Of a stretch of DNA of 64,000 nt, positions 16,587 to 25,002 are shown in pieces. The notes beneath the pieces are model-generated. The model had not been told where the DNA came from, ran no database searches, and worked only from the letters and a program-made list of their open reading frames with translations. The stretch spans positions 1-64,000 of the forward strand of contig NZ_JAHKRO010000007.1 of the NCBI RefSeq assembly GCF_019396325.1. The letters are read 5' to 3'. How positions within the stretch are numbered: position 1 is the first letter of the stretch; every line of letters starts with the position of its first letter. This DNA is from Nonomuraea ceibae (GTDB lineage: Bacteria; Actinomycetota; Actinomycetes; Streptosporangiales; Streptosporangiaceae). Position numbers and translations under genes: made by a program.

Positions 16587-16706
16587 GTGGTGCTCCTTGG
16601 TCGTTTCCTTGCCACACAGTCTGTCACTTCACAACCCATAGATCATGGGCTGCGGACAAGATCCCCTTTCCCACTGATTGACCTTTTGACGACCAACCGT
16701 AGCGGC

Positions 16707-16777
16707 TGCACGAGTTGTCTGCACGTGCATTCGCTCTTGCACCTGCACGAGAGTCTGTCGCAGAATGATCACGTGCA
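16707..16777. promoter_or_regulatory. Cluster of TGCAC half-sites in the divergent XRE/ATPase promoter
   Basis: Within 71 bases TGCAC (or its complement GTGCA) occurs at 16707, 16720 (as TGCACGTGCA, a perfect dyad), 16738, 16744 and 16773. TGCACGAG occurs twice, 37 bases apart. A plausible operator for the neighbouring XRE regulator; not proven. Confidence 0.45.
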
Positions 16778-17267
16778 TCCCACCCTGGCGCCGGGCCTGT
16801 GGACCACGTTCGACTGGTGGCCACCGGTCGGCTGGTGGCCCGAGGCCGCGCGCGATCTGCTGGTGCCCGGCCCTGTCTCGAGCGCCACGTTCGTGCTCCC
16901 CGCCACCGCCTCGTCCGTCCACGCCGCCCGCAGTTTCACCGCCGGGGTGCTGTCGGCCTGGGACCTTCCGGAAGTGGCCGACAACATGGAGCTGGTGGTC
17001 TCCGAGCTGGCCACCAACGCGCTGCGTCACGGCCTGCGCCTGGAGGAGCCCCGCTGCGAACGGCCCGTCCACATGTCGCTGGTGCGCCGCGGACCGCTGG
17101 TGACCAGCGCGTTCACCGATCCGGGCACCTCGGTGCCGGTGCTCCGCTATCCGGGCCCGCTCGACCCCGGCGGGCTCGGGCTCCACATCGTCGAGTCGCT
17201 CAGCCTCCGCTGGGGCTGGTCCGCCCTCGCCCCGCACGGGAAGATCGTCTGGGCAGTTCTCTCCTGA
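16773..17267 (+). CDS. ATP-binding protein, RsbW/SpoIIAB-like anti-sigma kinase family
   Basis: 164 residues from the GTG at 16773. A compact GHKL ATPase: N-box VVSELATNALRHG and G-box DPGGLGLHIVESLS, with no histidine-kinase phosphoacceptor domain. Such proteins bind an anti-anti-sigma factor or sigma factor in partner switching, but no such partner gene is visible here. Divergent from the XRE/DUF397 pair, as often seen in Streptomyces and relatives. Confidence 0.85.
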   Translation: MHPTLAPGLWTTFDWWPPVGWWPEAARDLLVPGPVSSATFVLPATASSVHAARSFTAGVLSAWDLPEVADNMELVVSELATNALRHGLRLEEPRCERPVHMSLVRRGPLVTSAFTDPGTSVPVLRYPGPLDPGGLGLHIVESLSLRWGWSALAPHGKIVWAVLS

Positions 17268-17344
17268 CCGGGTGTGATCTGCATTACCGTGGATGGTCAT
17301 GGCTCACGGTGAGTCCTACGCGCGACCCATGAGAGTGCTGACCG

Positions 17345-19738
17345 ATGGACGATCACCTGCTCGGCTGGCTCCGGACCCTCGACGAGGACAGGCTCTGCCG
17401 CATCCTGTCCAACCGCCCTGACGCCATCGCCGCACCGTGGCCGCGCCGGCTCGACACGCTGGCCCAGCGCCTGAGCAACGGCTTCGCCGCCATGGAGGCG
17501 CTGCGCCGCCTGCCGCTGCCCTGCCTCCAGCTCGCCGAGGCCTGCCTGGTGCCGGCCAGGCCGACCGCCGAGCGGCTGGCCGGGCTGCTCGGCAGGCAGC
17601 CGGCGGAGCTGAGCCCGTGGCTCGACCGCCTCTACGACCACGCGCTGGCCTGGCCGGGCGACGACGGCGAGATCCACCTGTCGGAGGCCGTGGCGCGCTC
17701 GTGGGGCACGCCGCTCGGCCTGGGCGAGCCGCTCGACCACTACCTCAACTCCTGGACGATCAGCACCGACACGCTGCGCGCCCTGGCCCGCAACCTGGGC
17801 CTGCCGCCCCACTCCAACAAGCGCCGCACGATCACCCGGGTGAGCGAGGCGCTCGCCGACCCGTCCCGCGTGGAGGCGCTGCTGCGTCACGCCCCCGGCG
17901 GCACCCGCGACCTGCTCGACGCCTTCGCCTGGGACGGCCCCGTACGCGACGTCGACGGCGGCCGGTTCGTCACGCCGGGCGCGCCGGAGAAGTGGTCGGC
18001 CGACCACGGCCTGCTCTACCGGCCGAGCTGGCACGTCGCCGAGATGCCGCGCGAGGTGGCGCTGTGCCTGCGCGGGCCCGGCTACCGTCCGCCGTTCGCG
18101 GCGCGGGCGCCCGAGCTGCCCACGCTGCCGGTCGACCCGGAGGAGGTCGACCATCTGATGACGCTGGCCGCGCCGCACGTCGTCGAGCGGTGCGCGGCCC
18201 TGCTCGACAACACGGCCAAGACGCCGCTGCCGCTGCTCAAGACCGGCGGCGTCGGCGTGCGCGAGGTGCGCCGGGTGGCCAAGGAGACGGGCTGCGACGA
18301 GGACGAGACCCGGCTGCTGCTGGAGGTCTGCGCGGTGGCGCGGCTGCTGGCCTGGGACGAGCCGTCGGGCGGGCTGGTGCCGACCGAGCGGTTCGACCGG
18401 TGGCGGCTCGACGAGGGCGCGGCCCGGCTGCGGGTGCTGCTGTCGGCCTGGTGGCGGATGGAGCGTTCGTCGCTGCGCAAGGTCGACGGCCGCTACGGCA
18501 CGCTGCTGGGCGACGACCAGTCGGGCCCGGCCGTGGCGCGGGTGCGCCGCGCCGTGCTGTCGGTGCTGGCGCACCTGCCGTCGGGCACGGCGTTCGCCGG
18601 CCGTGACGGCCTGGTGGCCAGCGTGCACTGGCACGCCCCGCTGCTCGACCGCGAGCTGCTGGGCGCGTGCGCGTCCGCGGTGATCGACGAGGCGCGGCTG
18701 CTCGGCCTGCTGGCCAACGACGCGCTCACCGACCTGGGGCGGGCGCTGGCCGGGCTGTCGGACCGGGCGGGCGAGGAGAGCGACGACTCGGTGCCGCTCG
18801 TCGAGCACGACCCGGCGCTGGTGGAGGCGTCCACCCGGGCGCTGGCGAGCGTGCGCAGGAGCGCCCTGTTCGGGCCCGACCTGACCGCGGTGGTGACCGG
18901 GCCGCCGTCGGCGGAGCTGGCCGCGCTGCTCGACCGGGTGGCCGAGCGCGAGTCGCGCGGCGCCGCCTCGGTCTGGCGTTTCACCACCGAGAGCGTACGG
19001 CGCGCGCTCGACCGCGGCTACGACGCCGACGAGCTGCTGGAGGAGCTGGCCGAGGTCGGCACGATCCCGCAGCCGCTCGACTACCTGGTGCGTGACGTGG
19101 CGCGGCGGCACGGCGAGGTGACGGTGACCACGGTCGGCTGCGTCGTGCAGGCGTCCGACCCGTCGCTGCTGGCGGAGATCGCCGCCCACCGCAGGCTGTC
19201 GCGGCTGGGGCTGCGGCTGCTCGCCCCGACGGTGCTGGTCGCCTCGGCCGACGCCGAGCGGACCCTGGCCGCGCTGCGCGAGCACGGTTACGCGCCGGTC
19301 CCGGTCGCCGACACCGGCGAGATCGCCATCCGGCGCACCCGTGCCGAGGAGCCGCACGGCGGCAAGCTCATCCTGCTGCCGGGCGGCCAGGTGGCCGAGC
19401 TGGACCGGGCGCCGCACGTGATCGCCGAGCCCTCGCCCGACCCGCAAGAGCACGCCCGCCGCCTGATCGCCGACAGCCGGTCGGCGGCCGAGCAGGGCGG
19501 GCGCACCTGGGCGGTGATCGGCAGGATGGCCACCCGGCTGCCGACGGCCCAGCAGTCGCTGCTCGGTTTCGTCGTCGACCGGGGCGTGCGGGCCGGCATC
19601 ACGCTGACCGGCGGCCTGACCGCCACGGTGAGCCACGGCGAGCTGCGCGGCGGCGCGCTGGACGCGTGGTGCGAGGAGGCGGGCGACTACCTGGAGTTCC
19701 CGCTCGCCGAGATCGTCGAGGTCAGGGGAGCTTACTAG
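17345..19738 (+). CDS. Helicase-associated (XPB/Ssl2-like, Helicase_C_3) domain protein
   Basis: 797 residues with ATG start. It resembles the actinobacterial proteins annotated as helicase C-terminal or XPB/Ssl2-like helicase-associated, usually encoded near an XPB helicase. I see no Walker A or B motif, so it is not itself a helicase motor. It is rich in leucine and alanine helices, with a winged-helix-like middle and a C-terminal region (about 590-790) containing VGCVVQASDPSLLAEIAAHR and LAPTVLVASAD. A role in DNA repair is inferred from family context. The last 17 bases overlap the convergent siderophore-binding-protein gene. Confidence 0.75.
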   Translation: MDDHLLGWLRTLDEDRLCRILSNRPDAIAAPWPRRLDTLAQRLSNGFAAMEALRRLPLPCLQLAEACLVPARPTAERLAGLLGRQPAELSPWLDRLYDHALAWPGDDGEIHLSEAVARSWGTPLGLGEPLDHYLNSWTISTDTLRALARNLGLPPHSNKRRTITRVSEALADPSRVEALLRHAPGGTRDLLDAFAWDGPVRDVDGGRFVTPGAPEKWSADHGLLYRPSWHVAEMPREVALCLRGPGYRPPFAARAPELPTLPVDPEEVDHLMTLAAPHVVERCAALLDNTAKTPLPLLKTGGVGVREVRRVAKETGCDEDETRLLLEVCAVARLLAWDEPSGGLVPTERFDRWRLDEGAARLRVLLSAWWRMERSSLRKVDGRYGTLLGDDQSGPAVARVRRAVLSVLAHLPSGTAFAGRDGLVASVHWHAPLLDRELLGACASAVIDEARLLGLLANDALTDLGRALAGLSDRAGEESDDSVPLVEHDPALVEASTRALASVRRSALFGPDLTAVVTGPPSAELAALLDRVAERESRGAASVWRFTTESVRRALDRGYDADELLEELAEVGTIPQPLDYLVRDVARRHGEVTVTTVGCVVQASDPSLLAEIAAHRRLSRLGLRLLAPTVLVASADAERTLAALREHGYAPVPVADTGEIAIRRTRAEEPHGGKLILLPGGQVAELDRAPHVIAEPSPDPQEHARRLIADSRSAAEQGGRTWAVIGRMATRLPTAQQSLLGFVVDRGVRAGITLTGGLTATVSHGELRGGALDAWCEEAGDYLEFPLAEIVEVRGAY

Positions 19739-20735
19739 CCTTCGCCAGGTTGGCCACCATCTCCTCCAGGACTCCCGCGTACGACTGGTAGCTGAAGGGC
19801 GCTTCGGCGCGCCACGCGTAGAGCTGCCCGGCCTTGACCGCGGGCAGCCCGGCGAAGGCGGGCTTCTTGAGCATCTCCTCGGGCTTGAGCGCCTGGGTGC
19901 GGGTGTCGTGCAGGATCACGTCAGCCGCGTAGGCGTCGGCGTTCTCCCAGCTGAGGCTCTGGAAGAAGCCCGCCTCGTCCACCTTGTCGGGGGTGACGAC
20001 GTTCAGGCCGAGCTCGGCGGCGTAGGTGAGGTCGGGGTGGTGGGGCGGGTTGGCGACCCACATGCCGTCGGGCCCGGCGGAGATCACCAGGACCTTGAGG
20101 TCCTTGAACCGGGCCAGTTCCTTGCCTGCGGCCGCCATCCTGGCCTTGGCCTCGGCGACGCCCGCCATTCCGGCCTTGAGCGAGGCGGCCAGCTCCTCGT
20201 AGCGGCCGATGATCGCGGTGGCGCCGCGGCCGGTGAGCATGATGCCGGCGGTGGGGGCGACCTGCTCGATCGCGTCCTTGGAGCGTTCGGGCACGTACCA
20301 GAGGGTGTCCTTGTCGTACATGCCGGTCACGAGCAGTTCGGGGCGCAGGCCGATGTACTGCTCGACGTTGAACTCGTCCCAGGCGTTGCCCAGGCCGGTG
20401 ACCTGGCTGATGTCGACGCTGCCCGCCTGCGGGTCCTTGGCACCGTCCTTGAGCTTGTGCGGGCCGAAGACGGCGATGGGGCGGACGCCGAAGTCCCACA
20501 GCGCGGCGGCGGCGCCGACCTGGGCGACGACCCGCGTGGGCGTGGCGGCCAGCTCGATCTTCTTGCCGCGGTCGTCGGTGAACGTCCACGCTCCCCCGGC
20601 GGTGGCCGGGGCCGAGGACCCCGCCGTGGCCTGTCCGCCGCCACCGCTGCCACCGCCGCCCGTGCCGCAGGCCGACAGCAACAGCGCGCCCGTGGCGGCG
20701 AGGAAGCCCCTGCGGGCCAGGACCGGTCCCGGCAT
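19722..20735 (-). CDS. Ferric-siderophore-binding lipoprotein (FecB/FepB-like)
   Basis: 337 residues from the ATG at 20735, which has AAGGAG seven bases upstream; a TTG two codons earlier is less likely. The N-terminus (LARRGFLAATGALLLSACG) combines a twin-arginine-like pair with a lipobox, followed by a Gly/Ser linker. The body is a class-III binding protein: TPTRVVAQVGAAAALWDFGV, DEFNVEQYIGLRPELLV. It would capture a ferric siderophore for the divergently encoded FecCD/FecE-type importer. Two DtxR/IdeR-like boxes lie in the shared promoter. Confidence 0.88.
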   Translation of the reverse strand: MPGPVLARRGFLAATGALLLSACGTGGGGSGGGGQATAGSSAPATAGGAWTFTDDRGKKIELAATPTRVVAQVGAAAALWDFGVRPIAVFGPHKLKDGAKDPQAGSVDISQVTGLGNAWDEFNVEQYIGLRPELLVTGMYDKDTLWYVPERSKDAIEQVAPTAGIMLTGRGATAIIGRYEELAASLKAGMAGVAEAKARMAAAGKELARFKDLKVLVISAGPDGMWVANPPHHPDLTYAAELGLNVVTPDKVDEAGFFQSLSWENADAYAADVILHDTRTQALKPEEMLKKPAFAGLPAVKAGQLYAWRAEAPFSYQSYAGVLEEMVANLAKASKLP

Positions 20736-20745
20736 GTGCAACTCC

Positions 20746-20764
20746 TTAGGTTAGGCTTGCCTTT
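20746..20764. promoter_or_regulatory. DtxR/IdeR-type iron box 1
   Basis: TTAGGTTAGGCTTGCCTTT matches the iron-box consensus TTAGGTTAGGCTAACCTAA closely, especially in its left half. It starts ten bases upstream of the binding-protein gene. Iron-loaded DtxR/IdeR (DmdR) should bind it and repress. Confidence 0.85.
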
Positions 20765-20775
20765 CAAGCAAGGCT

Positions 20776-20794
20776 TTAGATTAGCCTTACCTAA
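20776..20794. promoter_or_regulatory. DtxR/IdeR-type iron box 2
   Basis: TTAGATTAGCCTTACCTAA reads on the other strand as TTAGGTAAGGCTAATCTAA, a strong match to the 19-bp iron-box consensus. Its centre is 30 bases from that of box 1, so the two sites could control the two divergent promoters separately or co-operatively. Confidence 0.88.
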
Positions 20795-20820
20795 GCTTGC
20801 CGTTGACGAAAGGGGGGCGG

Positions 20821-21885
20821 GTGCGGCCCGCTGAGCAGACCACGCCGCCCGGCGCCGCCGCAGCGCCCGCCCCGCCGCGCACGGGAGGCCGCCGGGCCGC
20901 GCTCGCCACCGGGCTCCTCGTCGCGGCCGGCGCGCTCGTGCTGGTGGCGCTGGCCGGCGTCGCGCTCGGCGCGCGCTCCATGCCGTGGACGGCCGTGTTC
21001 GACGCGTTCCTGGCCTTCGACGGCTCCGCCGACCACACCGTCATCCGCGACGTACGGGTGCCGCGCACGCTGCTCGGGATCGGCGTCGGCGCCGCGCTCG
21101 GGCTGGCCGGGGCGCTCATGCAGAGCCTGACGCGCAACCCGCTGGCCGACCCCGGGCTGCTCGGCGTCAACCAGGGCGCGGCGCTCGGCGTCACGCTCGC
21201 GCTCGGCGTGTTCGGTCTCTCCGACCCCGCCGTGTACGTGTGGTTCGCGTTCGCGGGCGCGGCGGCGGCCTCCGTCGTGGTGTACGCGCTCGGCTCGGCC
21301 GGCCGCTCCGGAGGCGGCCCGGTCCGGCTGGCGCTGGCCGGGATCGCCGCCGGCATGGTGTTCACCGCCGCGTGCTCGGCCATCCTGCGCCTGGACACGC
21401 AGACGTTCGACCGGATGCGCTTCTGGCTGGCCGGATCGCTGGCCGGGCAGGGCGCCGAGACCGCGGCGCGGCTCGCCCCGTTCCTGGTCGCCGGGCTGGT
21501 GCTCGGGCTGCTGCTGGGCCGCCCGCTCAACATGCTGTCGCTGGGCGACGACGCCGGCAGGTCGCTGGGCGTCGCCGTCACCCGGACCCGCGCGCTCACG
21601 GCGGTCGCCGTGACGCTCCTGTGCGGCTCGGCCACCGCCGCCGCCGGGCCGCTGTGGTTCGTCGGCCTGGCCGTGCCCCACGCCGTCCGCGCCGTGGTCG
21701 GCCCCGACCAGCGCTGGGTGCTGCCCTACTCCGCGCTCGTCGCGCCCGTGCTGCTGGTCGGCGCCGACGTGGCCGGACGGCTGATCGCCAGGCCCGGCGA
21801 GGTGCAGGTCGGCATCATGTGCGCGGTCATCGGGGCGCCGGTCTTCATCCTGCTGGCCCGGCGCAGGAGGCTGGCCGCGCTATGA
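20821..21885 (+). CDS. Ferric-siderophore ABC permease, subunit 1 (FecCD family)
   Basis: 354 residues from the GTG at 20821, chosen because AAGGGGGG lies just upstream; an upstream TTG would overlap the iron box region. Family motifs VRVPRTLLGIGVGAALGLAGALMQSLTRNPLADPG (split here by the reader at VGA), and GPLWFVGLAVPHAVRA. About nine or ten hydrophobic spans. It pairs with the next gene as a heterodimeric channel. Its TGA overlaps the ATG of the second permease. Confidence 0.9.
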   Translation: MRPAEQTTPPGAAAAPAPPRTGGRRAALATGLLVAAGALVLVALAGVALGARSMPWTAVFDAFLAFDGSADHTVIRDVRVPRTLLGIGVGAALGLAGALMQSLTRNPLADPGLLGVNQGAALGVTLALGVFGLSDPAVYVWFAFAGAAAASVVVYALGSAGRSGGGPVRLALAGIAAGMVFTAACSAILRLDTQTFDRMRFWLAGSLAGQGAETAARLAPFLVAGLVLGLLLGRPLNMLSLGDDAGRSLGVAVTRTRALTAVAVTLLCGSATAAAGPLWFVGLAVPHAVRAVVGPDQRWVLPYSALVAPVLLVGADVAGRLIARPGEVQVGIMCAVIGAPVFILLARRRRLAAL

Positions 21886-22889
21886 CCGTACGTGTCGGCC
21901 CCTGGTCCGTCCGGCTCGCGCCGAGGGCGCTGCTCACCGGCGCGCTGCTGCTCCTGGCCGCGGTCGCGGTGAGCGTGGTGGCGATCTCGACCGGCGAGTT
22001 CACCGTGCCCGTGCCGGACGTGCTCGCCGCCCTGGTCGGCGAGGGCACTCCCGTCGCCGAGCTGATCGTCGCCGAGCTGCGCGCCCCGCGCGTCGTCACC
22101 GGGCTGCTGGTCGGGGCCGCGTTCGGGGTGTGCGGCGCGATCTTCCAGAGCCTCACCAGGAACCCTCTCGGCAGCCCCGACTTCATCGGCTTCACCGCCG
22201 GCGCCTCGACCGGCGGCATCCTGGCCGTCGTCGCCGGCGGCTCCGCCCTCGCCGTCTCCGGGGGCGCGCTGGCCGGCTGCGTGATCACCGCGCTGCTCGT
22301 GTACGGGATGGCGTTCCGGCGCGGCGTCCAGGGCTACCGGCTCGTCCTCGTCGGCATCGGCGCCAACGCCCTCCTCCTGGCCGTGAACTCGTACCTGCTG
22401 ACCAGGGCGAACATCAACGACGCCGCCACCGCCGGAGCCTGGCTCACCGGCAGCCTGAGCGGGCGCGGCTGGGAGCACGCCGTCCCCGTGGCGCTCGCGC
22501 TCGCCGTGCTGCTGCCCGTCGGCGCGGCGCTCGCCAGACCGCTGCGCATGATCGAGATGGGCGACGACGCCGCCCGCGCCGTGGGCATCGGCGTCGAACG
22601 CGTCCGCGCCGCCGCCGTCGTCACCGGCGTGCTGCTGTGCGGCGTCGCCGTCGCCGCCGCCGGGCCCGTCGTCTTCGTCGCGCTCGCCGCGCCGCAGCTC
22701 GCCCGCCGGCTCACCCGCTCCGCCGGCGTCACCCTGGCCTCCTCCGCGCTCATGGGGGCCGTCCTGCTGACCGTCTCCGACCTGGCCGCCCAGCGCCTGC
22801 TCGCCCCCACCCAGCTGCCCGTCGGCGTGGTGACCGCCGCCATCGGCGGCACGTACCTCGCCTTCCTGCTGCGAAAGGACCGTTACTGA
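21882..22889 (+). CDS. Ferric-siderophore ABC permease, subunit 2 (FecCD family)
   Basis: 335 residues from the ATG at 21882 (ATGA overlap with subunit 1). The second half of the permease pair: LRAPRVVTGLLVGAAFG, QSLTRNPLGSPDFIGF and GPVVFVALAAPQLARRL are conserved. About nine membrane spans. Two separate permease genes plus one ATPase gene is the usual arrangement for catecholate and hydroxamate importers in actinobacteria. Confidence 0.9.
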   Translation: MTVRVGPWSVRLAPRALLTGALLLLAAVAVSVVAISTGEFTVPVPDVLAALVGEGTPVAELIVAELRAPRVVTGLLVGAAFGVCGAIFQSLTRNPLGSPDFIGFTAGASTGGILAVVAGGSALAVSGGALAGCVITALLVYGMAFRRGVQGYRLVLVGIGANALLLAVNSYLLTRANINDAATAGAWLTGSLSGRGWEHAVPVALALAVLLPVGAALARPLRMIEMGDDAARAVGIGVERVRAAAVVTGVLLCGVAVAAAGPVVFVALAAPQLARRLTRSAGVTLASSALMGAVLLTVSDLAAQRLLAPTQLPVGVVTAAIGGTYLAFLLRKDRY

Positions 22890-23692
22890 TGGCCGACGCC
22901 CGCCTGTACGGCAGCGACCTCACCCTCGCCTACGACCAGCGGGTGGTCGCCACCGAGCTGAACGTGGCGATCCCGGACCGGTCCTTCACCGTGATCATCG
23001 GCCCGAACGCGTGCGGCAAGTCCACCCTGCTGCGCGCCCTGGCCAGGATGCTCAAGCCGAGGACCGGGGCGGTGCACCTCGACGGCAGCGTGATCACCGC
23101 GCTGCCGTCCAAGGAGGTCGCCCGGCGGCTCGGCCTGCTGCCGCAGAGCTCGATCGTGCCCGACGGGATCACCGTCGCCGACCTGGTCTCCCGGGGGCGC
23201 TACCCGCACCAGCGGCTCATGCGGCAGTGGTCCAGGGCCGACGAGGCGGCGGTGACCGAGGCGATGCGCGCCACCGACGTGACGGAGCTGTCGGACCGCA
23301 TCGTCGACGAGCTGTCCGGCGGGCAGCGGCAGCGCGTCTGGCTCGCCATGGCGCTGGCCCAGGAGACGCCGATCCTGCTGCTGGACGAGCCGACGACGTT
23401 CCTCGACATCGCCCACCAGATCGAGGTGCTCGACCTGTGCGCCGACCTGCACGAGGCCGGGCGTACCCTGGTCGCCGTGCTGCACGACCTCAACCAGGCG
23501 TGCCGCTACGCGACGCACCTGATCGTCATGCGGGACGGCCAGGTCGTCGCGGAGGGCGACCCCCGGGAGGTGGTCACGCCGGAGCTGGTGGAGCGGGTGT
23601 TCGACCTGCGCTGCGAGATCATCACCGACCCGCAGTCGGGCACCCCGCTCATCGTCCCGGAGCACCGCCGCCGCGTCTCCTCCCCCGCCTGA
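22889..23692 (+). CDS. Ferric-siderophore ABC transporter ATP-binding protein (FecE/FepC-like)
   Basis: 267 residues; the ATG shares one base with the TGA of the second permease gene. Walker A GPNACGKS at 38-45, signature LSGGQRQRVWLAMAL, Walker B ILLLDEPTT, and a His switch in VLHDLNQ. Full length. Completes an iron-regulated importer of four genes: binding protein (divergent), two permeases and ATPase. No siderophore biosynthesis genes lie next to it, so the substrate may be a xenosiderophore or one made elsewhere. Confidence 0.92.
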   Translation: MADARLYGSDLTLAYDQRVVATELNVAIPDRSFTVIIGPNACGKSTLLRALARMLKPRTGAVHLDGSVITALPSKEVARRLGLLPQSSIVPDGITVADLVSRGRYPHQRLMRQWSRADEAAVTEAMRATDVTELSDRIVDELSGGQRQRVWLAMALAQETPILLLDEPTTFLDIAHQIEVLDLCADLHEAGRTLVAVLHDLNQACRYATHLIVMRDGQVVAEGDPREVVTPELVERVFDLRCEIITDPQSGTPLIVPEHRRRVSSPA

Positions 23693-23703
23693 CCGCTGGG
23701 GGT

Positions 23704-24969
23704 TCAGCCGGGCAGGCAGCGGCGTACCGCGAGGAGGGCGACGGCGCGGGTGACGGCGAGCAGTTCGGAGAGGGGGACCTGCTCCCGCGGCGCGTGCGCG
23801 TAGCGGGCGTCGCCGGGCCCGTAGTGAAGCGTGGGGATGCCCGCCGCCGCGTACAGCCGCAGGTCGCTGCCGTAGGGGGCGGCGGACTCCGGCAGCGTGA
23901 CCCCGCTGACGTCGGCCGCCGCCTGCCGGACCTCGGCGAGCAGCGGGTGGCCTGCCGGCAGCCGGCCGCTGGCGAACTGGCCGCCGGGCCAGGTGACGGC
24001 GGGCGGGTGGGCGCGCAGGAACGGGTGGGCCGCCGACAGCACCGCCTCCTCGAACGCGGCCCGCGCCTCGGCCGGGTCCTCGTCCAGCCGCACCCCGAGC
24101 CGCCCTTCGGCGACGAGCAGGTCGGGGACGCTGCTCGCCCAGTCGCCGGCGCGGACGGTGCCGACCTCGATCGGGTACGGCAGCGCGTTCCCGGCGAACT
24201 GGGCCGGGACGTCGCGGTTGCGGTCGGCCTCCAGCCGCCGGATCGCCTGGAACACCGGCCAGAACACCTCGACGGCGTTGACCCCTTCGAGGCGGGTGGC
24301 GCCGTGGGCGGCCCTCCCGGCGACCTCGATCCGGAACGTCAGCGCCCCGGCGCAGGCGCTGATGACGGCTCCGCTGGTGGGCTCGGTGATGAGGGCCGCC
24401 TCGGCGGTGTGCCCCCGGGCCAGGGTGCCGAACGCGCCGAGCCCGCCGTCCTCCTCGCTGACCACGCAGTGCACGGCGAGGGGTCGTTCCAGGGCGATCC
24501 CGGCCCGGTGGACGGCCCGGACGGCGGCCAGGTTGGCGGCCAGCCCGGCCTTCATGTCGCACGCGCCGCGCCCGTGCAGGACGTCGCCGGAGATGCGGGC
24601 GGCGAACGGGTCGCTGCCCTCCCACTTGGCCAGGTCGCCGGTGGGCACCACGTCCACGTGCCCCTGCAGCGCGAGCGCGGGCACGCCACCGCCCCCGGTG
24701 ACGCCCACCACGCCGTACGCCTCCACGCGGGGCGCCTCGGTGCCCGGGAAGCCGTCGCGGGCGCGCAGGTCGTCGAGGTCGAGCTTCCAGACGTCGACGT
24801 CCATGCCCGCCTCGGTGAGCAGCCCCGCGACGTGATGTTGCAGCTCGGACTCGGCGTCGGTGCCGGTCACGCTGGGCACCCGGACGAGGTCGGCCAGCAG
24901 GTTGACGGTCTCCGCCTCGTCGATGGCGTTGAGGACTCGGGTCTCGGCGTCGCGCATGGTGCACACCAT
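23704..24969 (-). CDS. M20-family metallopeptidase (ArgE/DapE/ACY1-like)
   Basis: 421 residues. Zinc-ligand and catalytic motifs are in order: LQGHVDVVPTGD (His ligand and Asp), GRGACDMKAG (bridging Asp), VSEEDGG (Glu-Glu), and a late PTLHYGPGD with the last His. The lid or dimer domain lies about 190-310. Deacetylates or hydrolyses an N-acyl amino acid or dipeptide; which one is not deducible. An in-frame ATG four codons in (24957) is an alternative start. Divergent from the membrane exonuclease gene. Confidence 0.9.
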   Translation of the reverse strand: MVCTMRDAETRVLNAIDEAETVNLLADLVRVPSVTGTDAESELQHHVAGLLTEAGMDVDVWKLDLDDLRARDGFPGTEAPRVEAYGVVGVTGGGGVPALALQGHVDVVPTGDLAKWEGSDPFAARISGDVLHGRGACDMKAGLAANLAAVRAVHRAGIALERPLAVHCVVSEEDGGLGAFGTLARGHTAEAALITEPTSGAVISACAGALTFRIEVAGRAAHGATRLEGVNAVEVFWPVFQAIRRLEADRNRDVPAQFAGNALPYPIEVGTVRAGDWASSVPDLLVAEGRLGVRLDEDPAEARAAFEEAVLSAAHPFLRAHPPAVTWPGGQFASGRLPAGHPLLAEVRQAAADVSGVTLPESAAPYGSDLRLYAAAGIPTLHYGPGDARYAHAPREQVPLSELLAVTRAVALLAVRRCLPG

Positions 24970-25002
24970 CTCATGTCAGGACGTGAACCCCCAGGGGCCC
25001 GG

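Noticed and set aside
17297..19636. A long antisense open frame opposite the helicase-associated gene.
   Set aside because: Low-complexity Arg/Gly/Gln translation with no domain; the plus-strand protein is well formed.
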